Shown here: piece by piece, positions 1 to 9,900 of the stretch
Layout: each line of letters opens with the position of its first letter
Position numbering within the stretch: the stretch's first letter is position 1
Source: Gallaecimonas mangrovi
GTDB lineage: Bacteria > Pseudomonadota > Gammaproteobacteria > Enterobacterales > Gallaecimonadaceae
Assembly (NCBI RefSeq): GCF_003367375.1
Contig: NZ_CP031416.1
Span: 2,735,501-2,799,500, forward strand
Length of the DNA: 64,000 nt
Direction: 5' to 3'
Position numbers and translations under genes: made by a program
The notes under the pieces: generated by a model
Told to the model about the DNA's origin: nothing
Database searches by the model: none
Seen by the model: the letters and a program-made list of their open reading frames with translations, nothing else

Positions 1-1
1 A

Positions 2-703
2 GGCCTGGCTTTTTGGAAAGCCAATGAGGCACTGCTTAAGCAGGCCCAAGCCAAATACCAAGTGCCCGCATCGGTTATTGTCGCCATTATTGGCGTTGAA
101 ACCTACTACGGTACGCACATGGGCTCCTACCCTGTGCGCGACGCGCTTTACACCCTGGGTTTTTATTACCCGCCCCGCGGCAGCTTTTTTACCAAAGAGT
201 TGGCCCAATACTTAAAACTCGCCCACCAGCAAGACTGGCAACAAAGCCCCGATGGTAGCTACGCTGGCGCCATGGGGATGGGCCAGTTTATGCCGTCAAG
301 CTATCAGGCCTATGCCGTCGATTTTGATGGCGATGGCAAACGCGACCTTTTTAGCTCCAACGCCGATGCTATTGGCTCTGTCGCCAATTATTTTCACGTG
401 CATGGTTGGCAAATGGGCGAGCCGGTGATGGTAAGCGCTTCGGTTAAAGGTAAAGCGCCGGTAACCGGCGGTTTGGACATTGACAGTACCTTGGGCCAGC
501 TAAAAAAAGCCGGTGTTACCCCAAGCGTGGCGATGGACGAAAACACCGCTGCCAAGCTGTTTGCCTTTAAGCTCAAAGACGGTACCGACTATCAGGTGGC
601 CTTCCATAATTTTTATGTGATCACCCGTTACAACCGCTCCCCCCTTTATGCGCGGGCGGTATGGACACTGGCCAGTCAGCTGGAGCAGGCCCATGACCAA
701 TAA
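2..703 (+). CDS. mltB: Membrane-bound lytic murein transglycosylase B (5' end missing)
   Basis: Periplasmic lytic transglycosylase that cleaves the MurNAc-GlcNAc bond of peptidoglycan with formation of 1,6-anhydro-MurNAc. The reading frame is open from base 2, so the N-terminus with signal or lipobox lies before the window. Family signatures are visible: IIGVETYYG near the start, which carries the catalytic Glu, then GAMGMGQFMPSSY and the DFDGDGKRDL segment, followed by NYFHVHGW. About 233 residues are present against roughly 330-360 for the family. The stop overlaps the start of rlpA by 11 bp, so translation is probably coupled. mltB next to rlpA and dacA is the usual gammaproteobacterial order. 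Confidence 0.93.
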   Translation, partial: GLAFWKANEALLKQAQAKYQVPASVIVAIIGVETYYGTHMGSYPVRDALYTLGFYYPPRGSFFTKELAQYLKLAHQQDWQQSPDGSYAGAMGMGQFMPSSYQAYAVDFDGDGKRDLFSSNADAIGSVANYFHVHGWQMGEPVMVSASVKGKAPVTGGLDIDSTLGQLKKAGVTPSVAMDENTAAKLFAFKLKDGTDYQVAFHNFYVITRYNRSPLYARAVWTLASQLEQAHDQ

Positions 704-1499
704 AACCGGGCTGTTGTTATTGGCCACGGTTTTGCTGGCAGCTTGTTCATCCACCCCTGATAGCGGTACTAGCCAACAGGGGCGTTACCGCCAGCAGCAT
801 GATGCCTACCCGGTTGATGTGCCGAAACTTGATAATGTCACCAACGCGAAAGTGATTGCCGAGCCTTATTCCAAACAAGGCAACCGCGATTACGAGCTGC
901 GTGGGCACTTTTATAAAATACTCAAAAACCCGATTGGCTTTACCCAGGAAGGTTACGCCTCCTGGTATGGCACCAAGTTCCATGGCTACCACACCTCCAA
1001 CGGCGAGGTGTACGACATGTATGCCATGACGGGTGCTCACAAAACCTTGCCGCTGCCGAGTTTTGTGCGTGTCACCAATCTGGATAATGGCAAACAGGTT
1101 GTGGTGCGGATTAACGACCGCGGCCCTTTCCATCAGGGCCGTATTATCGATTTGTCCTATGCTGCTGCCTACAAGCTCGACATGCTCAAACAAGGCACCG
1201 CCCGGGTTAAGCTGGAAGTGGTGACAGCGCCGCAAAAAGAAACGGTGTTAGCCCCTATCAAGGCTAAAAACCCCATTTTTATTCAAGTGGTTGCCAGCAG
1301 CGATAAAGACAGGGCCACGGCGGCAGCCAAGCATTATGCCGCCATGGCCAATAGCAGCTACCAGCTGGTTTTTGATCAAGGCTTGTACAAGGTACAGCTG
1401 GGGCCAGTGGCCGATGAGCTAAAAGCGGAAACCATGATTGAACAGCTAAAAAAACAAGGGGTAACTCACCCCTTTAAAGTTTATGCGGAACCTCAGTGA
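693..1499 (+). CDS. rlpA: RlpA septal-ring lytic transglycosylase lipoprotein
   Basis: Outer-membrane lipoprotein that binds denuded glycan at the division septum and, in some species, cleaves it. The start at 693 gives MTNKTGLLLL and a lipobox LLAAC with the lipidated Cys at about residue 18; an earlier in-frame codon at 648 would bury this signal. A double-psi beta-barrel (about residues 85-175) shows GYASWYGTKFHG and the RINDRGPF motif. The C-terminus (about 195-268) is a SPOR domain, which binds naked septal glycan. It overlaps mltB by 11 bp and precedes dacA by 60 bp, consistent with a cell-wall operon. Confidence 0.93.
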   Translation: MTNKTGLLLLATVLLAACSSTPDSGTSQQGRYRQQHDAYPVDVPKLDNVTNAKVIAEPYSKQGNRDYELRGHFYKILKNPIGFTQEGYASWYGTKFHGYHTSNGEVYDMYAMTGAHKTLPLPSFVRVTNLDNGKQVVVRINDRGPFHQGRIIDLSYAAAYKLDMLKQGTARVKLEVVTAPQKETVLAPIKAKNPIFIQVVASSDKDRATAAAKHYAAMANSSYQLVFDQGLYKVQLGPVADELKAETMIEQLKKQGVTHPFKVYAEPQ

Positions 1500-1559
1500 G
1501 CGACTGGGGTCAACATCCCTTGATGCCTCTGGTAACCTACACAAAATCGAAATAAGAAG

Positions 1560-2729
1560 ATGATTCTACCTATGCGCAATGCCCTTCTCTCTTTAAGCCT
1601 GCTTGGCTTAACCGCCTTTTCTGTTCAGGCAGCACGTATTGTCCCTGATGCGCCTCAGGTTGACGCCAAAGCCTATGTGCTAATGGACTATAACTCAGGC
1701 AAAATTCTGGCAGAGAACAATGGTGACAAGCGCCTGCCGCCGGCATCCCTAACCAAGATGATGACCAGCTATGTCATTGGTAAGGAAATCAAAGATGGCC
1801 GTATCAAACGTACCGATATGGTTACTATTTCCAAAAATGCCTGGGCTAAAAACTTTCCCGAGTCCTCCAAAATGTTTATTGAGGTCGGCACTCAGGTCAG
1901 CGTTGGCGAGCTGAACAAAGGCATTATCATCGATTCGGGCAACGATGCTTGTGTAGCCATGGCCGAATACATCGCTGGCACCGTTGGCGGCTTTGCTGAC
2001 TTGATGAACGCAGAAGCCAAACAGCTGGGCCTGAAAAACACCCACTTTGTTAACCCGCACGGCCTACCGGACCCGCAGCATTACTCTACTGCCCATGACT
2101 TGGCGCTGTTGGGTAAAGCCCTTATTCGCGACCTGCCGGACGAGTACAAAATTTATTCTGACGAATCGCTAACCTATAACGGCATCAAGCAATACAACCG
2201 TAATGCCCTGCTGTGGGACAAATCCATGAATGTGGACGGCATCAAAACCGGCCACTTGTCTGAGGTAGGCTATTCACTGGTTGCCTCTGGCGTGAAAGAT
2301 GGCATGCGGTTGATTTCCGTGGTTATTGGCACCAAGTCAAACTCTGCCCGCCGGGATATTTCAAAAGAATTGCTGAATTGGGGTTTCCGTTTTTATCAAA
2401 CCGTCACCCCCTTTAAAGCCGGCCAAGAATTTGCCAAGCAGCGCATCTACATGGGCGACGTTGATACCGTTCGCCTGGGCGTAATGAAAGCAACACCGGT
2501 CACTGTGCCGCGCGGCGCCGCCAGCGATATCAAAGCCGATATCCAACTGGACAAGCAGTTAAAAGCGCCACTGGCCAAGGGTGAGCGCGTTGGCACTTTG
2601 TTCTTGAAATTAGACGGTAAGGATATTGCCCAGTACCCGCTGGTATCCTTGGATGAAGTGAAAAAAGGCGGCTGGTTCTCTCGCCTTATCGACTACTTCA
2701 CCCTGCTGTTCAAAGGCTGGTTCAGCTAA
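1560..2729 (+). CDS. dacA: D-alanyl-D-alanine carboxypeptidase, PBP5/6 family
   Basis: Periplasmic low-molecular-weight penicillin-binding protein that removes the terminal D-Ala from muropeptide pentapeptides. All three active-site motifs are present: SLTK (nucleophile Ser63), SGN near residue 126 and KTG near 229. A signal peptide with cleavage near AQA/VQA lies at about residues 1-25. The C-terminal tail ends WFSRLIDYFTLLFKGWF, an amphipathic membrane anchor typical of PBP5. Length 389 aa is normal. An AAGAAG directly abuts the ATG at 1560, so the in-frame ATG at 1572 is an equally possible start. A strong terminator follows at about 2765. Confidence 0.95.
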   Translation: MILPMRNALLSLSLLGLTAFSVQAARIVPDAPQVDAKAYVLMDYNSGKILAENNGDKRLPPASLTKMMTSYVIGKEIKDGRIKRTDMVTISKNAWAKNFPESSKMFIEVGTQVSVGELNKGIIIDSGNDACVAMAEYIAGTVGGFADLMNAEAKQLGLKNTHFVNPHGLPDPQHYSTAHDLALLGKALIRDLPDEYKIYSDESLTYNGIKQYNRNALLWDKSMNVDGIKTGHLSEVGYSLVASGVKDGMRLISVVIGTKSNSARRDISKELLNWGFRFYQTVTPFKAGQEFAKQRIYMGDVDTVRLGVMKATPVTVPRGAASDIKADIQLDKQLKAPLAKGERVGTLFLKLDGKDIAQYPLVSLDEVKKGGWFSRLIDYFTLLFKGWFS

Positions 2730-2764
2730 GCTTGAAAAAGCGCTTTTAAAGCCACATATACGAA

Positions 2765-2788
2765 GACGCCCTAGGGCGTCTTTTTATT
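2765..2788 (+). terminator. Rho-independent terminator after dacA
   Basis: GACGCC-CTAG-GGCGTC at 2765-2780 is followed by TTTTT. It separates dacA from ybeD, which suggests ybeD-lipB-lipA has its own promoter in the short interval before 2832. Confidence 0.85.
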
Positions 2789-2831
2789 TGGGTTCTGTTA
2801 CAATGAGCCCCATTGATGCTGGAGTGGTAGC

Positions 2832-3095
2832 ATGCAGACCGAGTTTGACAAATATCTGGAATTTCCTTGCCAGTTCCCCTTTAAAGTCTTGGGCCAAGCC
2901 CATGACGAACTGGTAGATAAAGTGGTTGCCGTGGTGCAAGAACATGCCCCAGGCGATTACTCGCCAACCGTGCGCCCCAGCACGAAAGGCACCTACCATT
3001 CGGTTACGGTACAAGTCACCGTGACCTCCAAGGACCATATTGAAACGCTTTATCAGGCCCTTGGTGATATTGAACTGGTAAAATATGTCCTCTAA
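2832..3095 (+). CDS. ybeD: YbeD / DUF493 family protein
   Basis: Small 87-aa protein of the YbeD (DUF493) family, which has a ferredoxin-like alpha-beta fold similar to ACT regulatory domains. The residues [11 protein letters not shown] and the C-terminal pattern [18 protein letters not shown] match the family. The exact role is unknown; it is almost always located between dacA and lipB, which suggests a link to lipoate metabolism (inference). Its 3' end overlaps the lipB start by 11 bp, so the two are probably translated together. Confidence 0.88.
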   Translation: MQTEFDKYLEFPCQFPFKVLGQAHDELVDKVVAVVQEHAPGDYSPTVRPSTKGTYHSVTVQVTVTSKDHIETLYQALGDIELVKYVL

Positions 3096-3738
3096 CTTGC
3101 TGGTCCGTCAGCTGGGACGCCAACCCTATCAGCCCATTTGGGATGCCATGAAGGCATTTACCCAAGAACGCGGCCCCGACAGTGTTGACGAATTCTGGCT
3201 GGTGGAGCACGACCCGGTGTTTACCCAGGGTCAAGCAGGTAAGGCAGAACACTTGCTTTTTACCGGTGATATTCCGGTGGTTCAGGCCGACCGAGGTGGC
3301 CAGGTAACCTATCACGGGCCTGGCCAGCGGGTGTTGTATGTGCTGGTAGACTTGCGCCGCAAAAAGCTTGGGGTGCGCGACTTGGTTACCCACATTGAGC
3401 AAGCGGTGGTAGCAACCCTCGCCCACTTTGGTGTAGAAAGCGCACCTCGCGCCGATGCGCCCGGTGTTTATGTTGGCGACAACAAAATTTGTTCGTTGGG
3501 CCTACGAGTGCGCCGTGGCTGCTCCTTCCACGGTTTGGCCCTTAATGTCGCCATGGATTTGGAGCCCTTTCACCGTATTAACCCTTGCGGTTACGCAGGC
3601 ATGGAGATGACCCAGCTCAGCGCCCTGCACCCAAACACCACCCTTAGCGATGTAGATCCCATACTGGTTGCCAACCTAGCAAAGCGCCTGGGCTTTGACG
3701 ACTGGTCCTGTACAGACGGATTGGATATAGCTTCATGA
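3085..3738 (+). CDS. lipB: Octanoyl-[acyl-carrier-protein]:protein N-octanoyltransferase
   Basis: First enzyme of de novo lipoate synthesis; it moves the octanoyl group from octanoyl-ACP to a lysine of lipoyl domains. Family motifs are clear: [12 protein letters not shown], the catalytic Lys in [12 protein letters not shown] and the catalytic Cys in [13 protein letters not shown]. Length 217 aa is usual. It overlaps ybeD upstream by 11 bp and lipA downstream by 4 bp (ATGA), so ybeD-lipB-lipA form one translationally coupled unit. Confidence 0.96.
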   Translation: MSSNLLVRQLGRQPYQPIWDAMKAFTQERGPDSVDEFWLVEHDPVFTQGQAGKAEHLLFTGDIPVVQADRGGQVTYHGPGQRVLYVLVDLRRKKLGVRDLVTHIEQAVVATLAHFGVESAPRADAPGVYVGDNKICSLGLRVRRGCSFHGLALNVAMDLEPFHRINPCGYAGMEMTQLSALHPNTTLSDVDPILVANLAKRLGFDDWSCTDGLDIAS

Positions 3739-4700
3739 GCAAGACCGTACGCATTGAACCCGGCGTTAAACTGCGCGATGCCGATAAAATGGCCCTGATC
3801 CCTGTCAAGGTCATGCCTTCTGAGCCCAAGGAAATGCTGAGAAAACCCGAGTGGTTACGGGTAAAGCTGCCCGCCAGCACCCAGCGGATTGACGACATTA
3901 AGGGCGCCATGCGTAAGCACGGCCTGCATTCGGTATGTGAAGAGGCCTCTTGCCCTAACCTGTCGGAGTGCTTTAACCACGGCACCGCCACCTTCATGAT
4001 TTTGGGTGCCATTTGTACCCGCCGCTGTCCCTTCTGTGACGTGGCCCATGGCCGCCCATTGGCACCTGACCCGGATGAAGCCGAAAAATTGGGCGTTACC
4101 ATTCGCGACATGAAGCTTAAATACGTGGTGATCACCTCGGTTGACCGCGACGACCTGCGTGATGGCGGCGCCCAGCACTTTGCTGACTGTATTAAAGCCA
4201 TTCGCAAATACAGCCCTAACATCAAAATTGAAATTCTGGTCCCCGATTTTCGTGGCCGTATGGATGTGGCCCTGGATATTCTGTCTGAAACACCGCCGGA
4301 CGTTTTCAACCATAACCTCGAAAACGTGCCACGCCTTTATAAGATGGTGCGCCCCGGCGCCAACTATGAATGGTCGCTGGAGCTGCTAAAACGCTTTAAA
4401 GAACGTAACCCGACAGTGCCTACCAAGTCTGGCCTGATGATGGGGTTGGGTGAAACCAACGATGAAATCCGCGACGTGATTAAAGACTTGCATGCCCACG
4501 GCGTAACCATGCTAACCCTTGGCCAGTACCTGCAACCTAGCCGCCACCACTTGCCGGTAGCGCGCTACGTGCCGCCTGCTGAGTTTGATGCGCTACATGA
4601 TGATGCCATGGCCATGGGCTATGAACATGCCGCCTGTGGCCCGCTGGTGCGCTCTTCCTACCACGCCGACAAACAAGCGGCCGGTGAAGAAGTAAAATAA
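3735..4700 (+). CDS. lipA: Lipoyl synthase (radical SAM)
   Basis: Inserts two sulfur atoms into the protein-bound octanoyl chain. The auxiliary cluster motif [12 protein letters not shown] and the radical-SAM motif CTRRCPFC are both intact, and GLGETNDE lies further downstream. Length 321 aa is standard. The ATG overlaps the lipB TGA (ATGA). The C-terminal RSSYHAD segment, which carries the serine ligand of the auxiliary cluster, is present. A terminator follows immediately. Confidence 0.97.
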   Translation: MSKTVRIEPGVKLRDADKMALIPVKVMPSEPKEMLRKPEWLRVKLPASTQRIDDIKGAMRKHGLHSVCEEASCPNLSECFNHGTATFMILGAICTRRCPFCDVAHGRPLAPDPDEAEKLGVTIRDMKLKYVVITSVDRDDLRDGGAQHFADCIKAIRKYSPNIKIEILVPDFRGRMDVALDILSETPPDVFNHNLENVPRLYKMVRPGANYEWSLELLKRFKERNPTVPTKSGLMMGLGETNDEIRDVIKDLHAHGVTMLTLGQYLQPSRHHLPVARYVPPAEFDALHDDAMAMGYEHAACGPLVRSSYHADKQAAGEEVK

Positions 4701-4715
4701 CTGTTCGCAAAAATG

Positions 4716-4743
4716 AAAAAGGCGCTCTTGGGCGCCTTTTTCA
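4716..4743 (+). terminator. Terminator after lipA
   Basis: AAAAAGGCGC-TCTTGG-GCGCCTTTTT (arms 4716-4725 and 4732-4741) ends the ybeD-lipB-lipA unit. Nearly the same sequence recurs at 6956-6981, on the far side of the next two genes. Confidence 0.85.
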
Positions 4744-4832
4744 TTTAACGCATGTCCGATATGCCATGACAGGCCATTCACCCTTGCCCAATACTTCGCC
4801 CTCAGGTTCCCAGACACACTCAAGGAAGAGTC

Positions 4833-6086
4833 ATGTCACGCCAGATGCTTTCTGCGCAAACACGCAGTATTGCTGCCAATACCTTGGTCAGTTGGAAAGA
4901 CGCCGTTCAATACCCCGAGTTCTCCAAGCTGTTTGATAACGACACCCAGCGCCCCATGACAGTGAAAAAGCTTCCCGCCAAACTGTCGGCCTGGCTGGAG
5001 ACCCGGGTAAAGCTTAAACATCAAGCCTTAAAAATGCTGTGCAGCCTCAACGACTTTGACCGCATCAAAGTGGTTGAAGAGATAGTCGCCATCTCTAAAA
5101 ACCCCAGCGCGCCAGATGTATCTGTGCAGCGCAATAATGCCTTCCAGCGCCTTCGCCGTAGCCAATATCCCTTTAAGGGGTATCACTATTTGGTGGAGTT
5201 TGTTATCGCGTCATCAGGAATAGTGATAAACGAGGTTTACTTCGACAAGCAGTTATTAGGCGTGAAATCGGGCACTCCCTATCTTGAACGTAATGCTCTC
5301 TATAAGGTGCAAAGAAAAGGCCACATGGCTTTTAAAAAGGATAACCAAGACGACAAAATCGTAGATAAGCTGATTGCCAATTGGGACAACGCCGAGCCAG
5401 TTCCAGTGCATAGAGTAGAAACTCAGTATGCCGCCGTAAACGGCATGCTTAACGAACTGCCCAAGGCGACCTGGTTGATGGGCACTCACTTAGAAGCGGC
5501 CTACCAGAACCAGTCCTTTGAAGACTACACCTTGTTTCATAATCCCAGTGACAGCGCCGGAGAAGACATTCTCGAGTGTGGTTTTGATAAACGCTTTGCA
5601 GGCCGCTTTAATGGCTACAGCCACAATGTGCATCATTTGGCAGCCGTACTTCATGAAGCCCAGCAGCGTGGCCAGCGCACCCAATGGGTCGCTCATAGCC
5701 AAGGCGCCATTATCTTTGCCAGAGCGATACGTGTTCATCTAAAAGCCATTGGTACACCGCTTAACTGCCATAGCATTAGCTTGCACGGCGTGGGCTGCAA
5801 TATGGCGGATGTACGCCTGGTCTGCCAGCAAGCATTAATTCCAATTGCCTCTAGCCGCAATAACCCCTTTGATCCGGTTCCTAACATCGCCGGTGCAAAC
5901 GATCTGAGTGCATCAGGGTTGTGGCGTGCGTATAAATTTATGGGACTGATTAAGGGCGATAACAGCCTGGCAAGTTCACATACCTTGCCCTATTTGGGAA
6001 TAGAGACTTATCATCATCAGCTGCTGCTCACTGGGAATTACGGTCACGCCAAAATGGTGGCGCGTTATATAGCCAAAGGGGGCTAA
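4833..6086 (+). CDS. Unrecognised alpha/beta-hydrolase (lipase-like) protein
   Basis: 417-aa soluble protein with no signal peptide or membrane segment. I do not recognise a named family. The nucleophile elbow is WVAHSQGAIIFA with Ser289. A plausible acid is Asp347 in NNPFDPVPN and a plausible base is His383 in SSHTLPY, in the order expected for alpha/beta hydrolases. The HSQG elbow resembles the AHSxG/HSQGG elbows of lipases, including some type VI secretion phospholipase effectors; no VgrG, PAAR or other secretion gene is nearby. The first 200 residues are helical and basic with no recognised domain. The downstream gene starts 1 bp after the stop, so the two act as a pair. Start chosen at the ATG preceded by CAAGGAAGAGTC. 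Confidence 0.72.
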   Translation: MSRQMLSAQTRSIAANTLVSWKDAVQYPEFSKLFDNDTQRPMTVKKLPAKLSAWLETRVKLKHQALKMLCSLNDFDRIKVVEEIVAISKNPSAPDVSVQRNNAFQRLRRSQYPFKGYHYLVEFVIASSGIVINEVYFDKQLLGVKSGTPYLERNALYKVQRKGHMAFKKDNQDDKIVDKLIANWDNAEPVPVHRVETQYAAVNGMLNELPKATWLMGTHLEAAYQNQSFEDYTLFHNPSDSAGEDILECGFDKRFAGRFNGYSHNVHHLAAVLHEAQQRGQRTQWVAHSQGAIIFARAIRVHLKAIGTPLNCHSISLHGVGCNMADVRLVCQQALIPIASSRNNPFDPVPNIAGANDLSASGLWRAYKFMGLIKGDNSLASSHTLPYLGIETYHHQLLLTGNYGHAKMVARYIAKGG

Positions 6087-6087
6087 G

Positions 6088-6957
6088 TTGTTAGGCAAGA
6101 TTAAAGATCACCTAATACGAAAAGGGACTTCTGGCGGCCCCGACTTTGAGCATAGCGAACACTATCAGGTTGCAGCTGGGCCATATTGCATCGACATTCT
6201 GCAACCAGGCAGCATCATCCAGGGTACATCAGGTAAGTATCCATCCTCGATTGACCTTACGCATTTTGATAGCAATGCCGTTGAGGTGGATCGCGAGTGG
6301 CGCACGGGCCATCGTTTTGTCGATATTGACGCCGCCCTTTGGCGGTATCGCCAGCCTAAATGGTATCCCATTCAAGGCGAGCCCTTTACCTTTGTTACCG
6401 CAACTTGGAAGGTAGAACAGCTAAAAAAGCCACTTGAAGAAGAAAGCTGTGCTGCACTAACTACGTACCTGAAAGACGACTACTTTCAGTTTGTCGACGC
6501 GGTGGGCGGTCATAATTGGCATAAACGTCAAAAAGAAATCGCTTTTTTTGCTACTCGGGAACACCTTTCAGCCCAAGATAAGGTGGACGCTTACTATCAA
6601 AGCCTATTAGATGGAAGTGTCGATAAAAGCCATCTGGATATGGTACTTCATGATTATGAGGACGCCATAAACAGAGGGGTTGAAGCATCTAAAATGCATG
6701 TTCCCCATGAATATAAGATCGTTGCTCATAGCAACCTCAATTGGGTGCATTTTTGGTGGTCACACCATGGCGTGATCCCACACTATATTTACTACTGCAC
6801 GCCTTTGGGGACACGATATCAGCTGGTTATCCAATTTAGTCTCAATCGCATGTTGCCCAGCAACTTGGACAAATATTGGCTAGCGCAGGCTCAAGCCGAT
6901 TTTGAAAAAGTGGTCACCGGTACTACGGTGCAGCGGTTGGCATTGCCTCAAGACTAA
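6088..6957 (+). CDS. Unknown partner of the hydrolase (TTG start)
   Basis: 289-aa protein of unknown family. It begins at TTG 6088 with a good ribosome-binding site (AAGGGGG, 7 bases upstream) lying inside the 3' end of the preceding gene. It has no signal peptide or clear membrane helix and is rich in Trp, Tyr and His, for example HNWHKRQKE and VHFWWSHHG. The spacing of 1 bp from the hydrolase gene implies coupled translation. A role as partner, inhibitor or immunity protein of the hydrolase is a guess from the arrangement only. A bidirectional terminator follows. Confidence 0.7.
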   Translation: MLGKIKDHLIRKGTSGGPDFEHSEHYQVAAGPYCIDILQPGSIIQGTSGKYPSSIDLTHFDSNAVEVDREWRTGHRFVDIDAALWRYRQPKWYPIQGEPFTFVTATWKVEQLKKPLEEESCAALTTYLKDDYFQFVDAVGGHNWHKRQKEIAFFATREHLSAQDKVDAYYQSLLDGSVDKSHLDMVLHDYEDAINRGVEASKMHVPHEYKIVAHSNLNWVHFWWSHHGVIPHYIYYCTPLGTRYQLVIQFSLNRMLPSNLDKYWLAQAQADFEKVVTGTTVQRLALPQD

Positions 6958-6983
6958 AAAGGCGCCCTTGGGCGCCTTTTTCG
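6956..6983. terminator. Bidirectional terminator between the hydrolase cassette and the S41 protease
   Basis: AAAAAGGCGC-CCTTGG-GCGCCTTTTT has A- and T-tracts on both sides and overlaps the stop of the + gene. It lies 3 bp from the stop of the - gene and can serve both. Confidence 0.85.
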
Positions 6984-9900
6984 TTAGCGTTTGCTTTGGT
7001 CATATTCCTTTTTAACGTCGGTAGCCCTTGGCTGTTTTGTTACATCATCGGCTTTTAAAGGTTTGATTGGGTGGTCTTTTAGCTCTTTTTCAAGATAGCT
7101 AATCCCACGCAACAGCTGCGCATCTTTACCTTCAAAGGTGGCATGGGGCAGGTTATCCACTTCAATGTTGGGCTCCACCCCATGGCCTTCAACAATCCAG
7201 TGGCCGTCCAGCTCAAACTGCGGGAACTCGGCAACCCTTGCCATACCAAAGTCAGACAATGCATTGCGGCCGGTGAGCCAAACACCAGCGCCAGCGGTGC
7301 GCATACCAATCAACGGCGCCAAACCTAAGGCTTTAATACCGGCACTAAAGGTTTCACCATCGGAATAGGTAACCTGATCGGTCAGTACCACCAGGTGGCC
7401 ACGGAAGGCTTGCTGCATGTTGGTGTTGGCATCACCTTGTTTGGGCTGCCAGAACATCCACACCCGGCGCATAAGCTTGTCAATTATCCAGGAGTCAATA
7501 TTGCCACCACGGTTACGGCGCACATCGATGATAAGCCCGTCCTTGTTGTAGTTGGCATAAAACTCCCGCGCGAAGCTTTCAATATCGCTGGTGCCCATGG
7601 CGTAGAGATGCAAGTAACCAATTTTGCCGTGGCTGGCCTTGGTGACTTCATCGCGGTTGTGCTCAACCCAGTCGTGATAACGCAGCATGCTGTTGGTGCG
7701 TAAATCGACCGGGTAAACAATCACCTCATGCTTTTTATCACCCCGTGCCAAGGTCAGCAGTACCTGTTTGCCGGCCTGATTACGCAGCAGCAAACTAACG
7801 TCGCTTAGCTTGTTCACGGCTCGGCCATTAATGGCGGTTATCACATCGCTATTACGGGCATCAACGCCAGGTTTAGCCAGCGGGCCCGCTTGGTCCGGTA
7901 ATTCTGGGTCTGTTTCAAAGATATGGCTAATGCGTACGCCATCGTCGCCCTGCACCAATTGCGCGCCAAGGCTAGCGGCGCTAGCAGCATCGGCGTTGCC
8001 AGGAACATCGCCTACATAGACCTGTGAATGCAGTGCATTCAGTTGGCTGGTCATTTGCCCCATCAAATCAGCCAGCTCATAACGGTCAGACACCCTCGCC
8101 ACCAAGGGCTCAAAACGGGCTTTGACTTTATTCCAATCAACACCGCGCATGGTTGGGTCGTAAAAAGAAGAGCGGTGCATCAACCAAGCGTCTTTAAACA
8201 TTTGTTGCCATTCATCACTGGGGTTGATGGCCAGCTGCCATTGGTCCCCTTGCACTTGCATGTTGCTGGTATCACCCGGCATAGAGGCAAGGGCTGGCAC
8301 TATCATCATTTGTTCTGGCCGGCTTTGCCGCTGCACCAATAATTTGTGGCGGTCATCAGACAACTGGTAGCCACCAATATCGCCAGCGAAGGTTTCAATC
8401 TCTGGGGATTGGCGGTCAAAGGCAATGGTTTTTAAGCTAGAAAGACCATTACCTGCCGGGCTGTCTTGCACATAAAGACGCTCGTCGGTGACTTCCAGGT
8501 GGCTGTAATTACCTGATGGCACGGGAACCTGCCAGAGGCGCCCGGCAATGGTATCCCAGGCAATCTTTGACTTACCGTCGTCGGCTTGCTCTTTGGCTGC
8601 CAGCAATTCACTAGGACGCTGGAAAGGGAATACCGCTTTAGGATCCAGAGCCAGTGCATAGATATCGGTGCGTTTATCAAACATCGGCCCCATATTACGG
8701 TCGCCCCAAGGCGCGCCGGGGGTAGCGTTAAATGAGCGGTCAGACAAGAAATACAGCCACTTACCATCAGGGCTAAAGGCGGGCGAAGACGACTCGTATT
8801 TACCGCTGGTCAGAAATTGTTGGCGCCCTTCTTTGACATCATAAAGGATCACTTGGCTACGTTCGTGACCGTTAAGGGTAGCGGCAATGGCTAAGTAGCG
8901 GCTGTCGGCTGACCATGCCAGCTCACCAAAAGGCCCAAGGCCAGGGCCGTTGCCAAAGATCTTTTTATTGGTGCCGGTTTTAAGGTCGAACAGCCACAAG
9001 GCACCATCGTTATCGTCGTTGGCCAGATAACGGCCATCGGGTGACAGGCTTAAACTCCACCTCAAGGTGTGGCCATCGTGAGTAAGCTGTTTGGCGTTAT
9101 CACTGCCATCAGCGGCAAAACGCCAAAGTTCCTGCTCGCCACTGGCATCACAGATGGCGTAAATCCATTTGCCATCTTTGCTCATTACCGCATCACGCAC
9201 CCGGCTTTGGGCAGGGGTTGCTATTTGTACCAATCGCGAACCATCGGTGCCCGCAACGGCGACCCGGCCACGGGCGGTTAACACCACTTTACTGCCAGCG
9301 GCGTTAAGCTCGGCATCTGTGGCGTATTTAAGGGGTTCGGATAGCCAGCGCTCTTGCTCATAAGGCTCATCACTGGCAAGAGCAACGTCCAGCTTCTGGG
9401 ACGAGTCCTTAGCAATATCCAGCATCATTAAATCAGCGCCGTGCTGGAACACAATGCGGCCATCGTTGAGGCTTGGCCCGCGCACTGGCCAGTTTTTAAA
9501 GTGTGTTAACTGCTTGGCGTCACCACCGCTGGCCGCCATAGACCAAAGGTTAGGGTTACCGTCTTTGTCGGAAACATAGTAAAGACGGCCTTGATAAAAC
9601 ATCGGGTCGCTTTCTGAGCCGGCGTCTTTGCTCGACAGTAGCTGCGCCTCTTTGTTGCTGCCAAGCTTGTAACGCCACAGCTGCCCTTGCGCACCGCCAC
9701 GATAAACCTTGGCGTGGTCACCGGTTACTTGCAGGCCAAAGCGCGCAAAATAAACGTAGTCACCCTTTTCATCCAGACTGCCTTGCACTGCATTGGCGAG
9801 GGGTAAGGTGGTGGTTTTAAGTGTGCCAGGGTCAACTTCTTTTAGGATCCAGGTGCTGGACGGCCCAAAAGCATTATCGGTGGAATAGAGAATATGGCCG

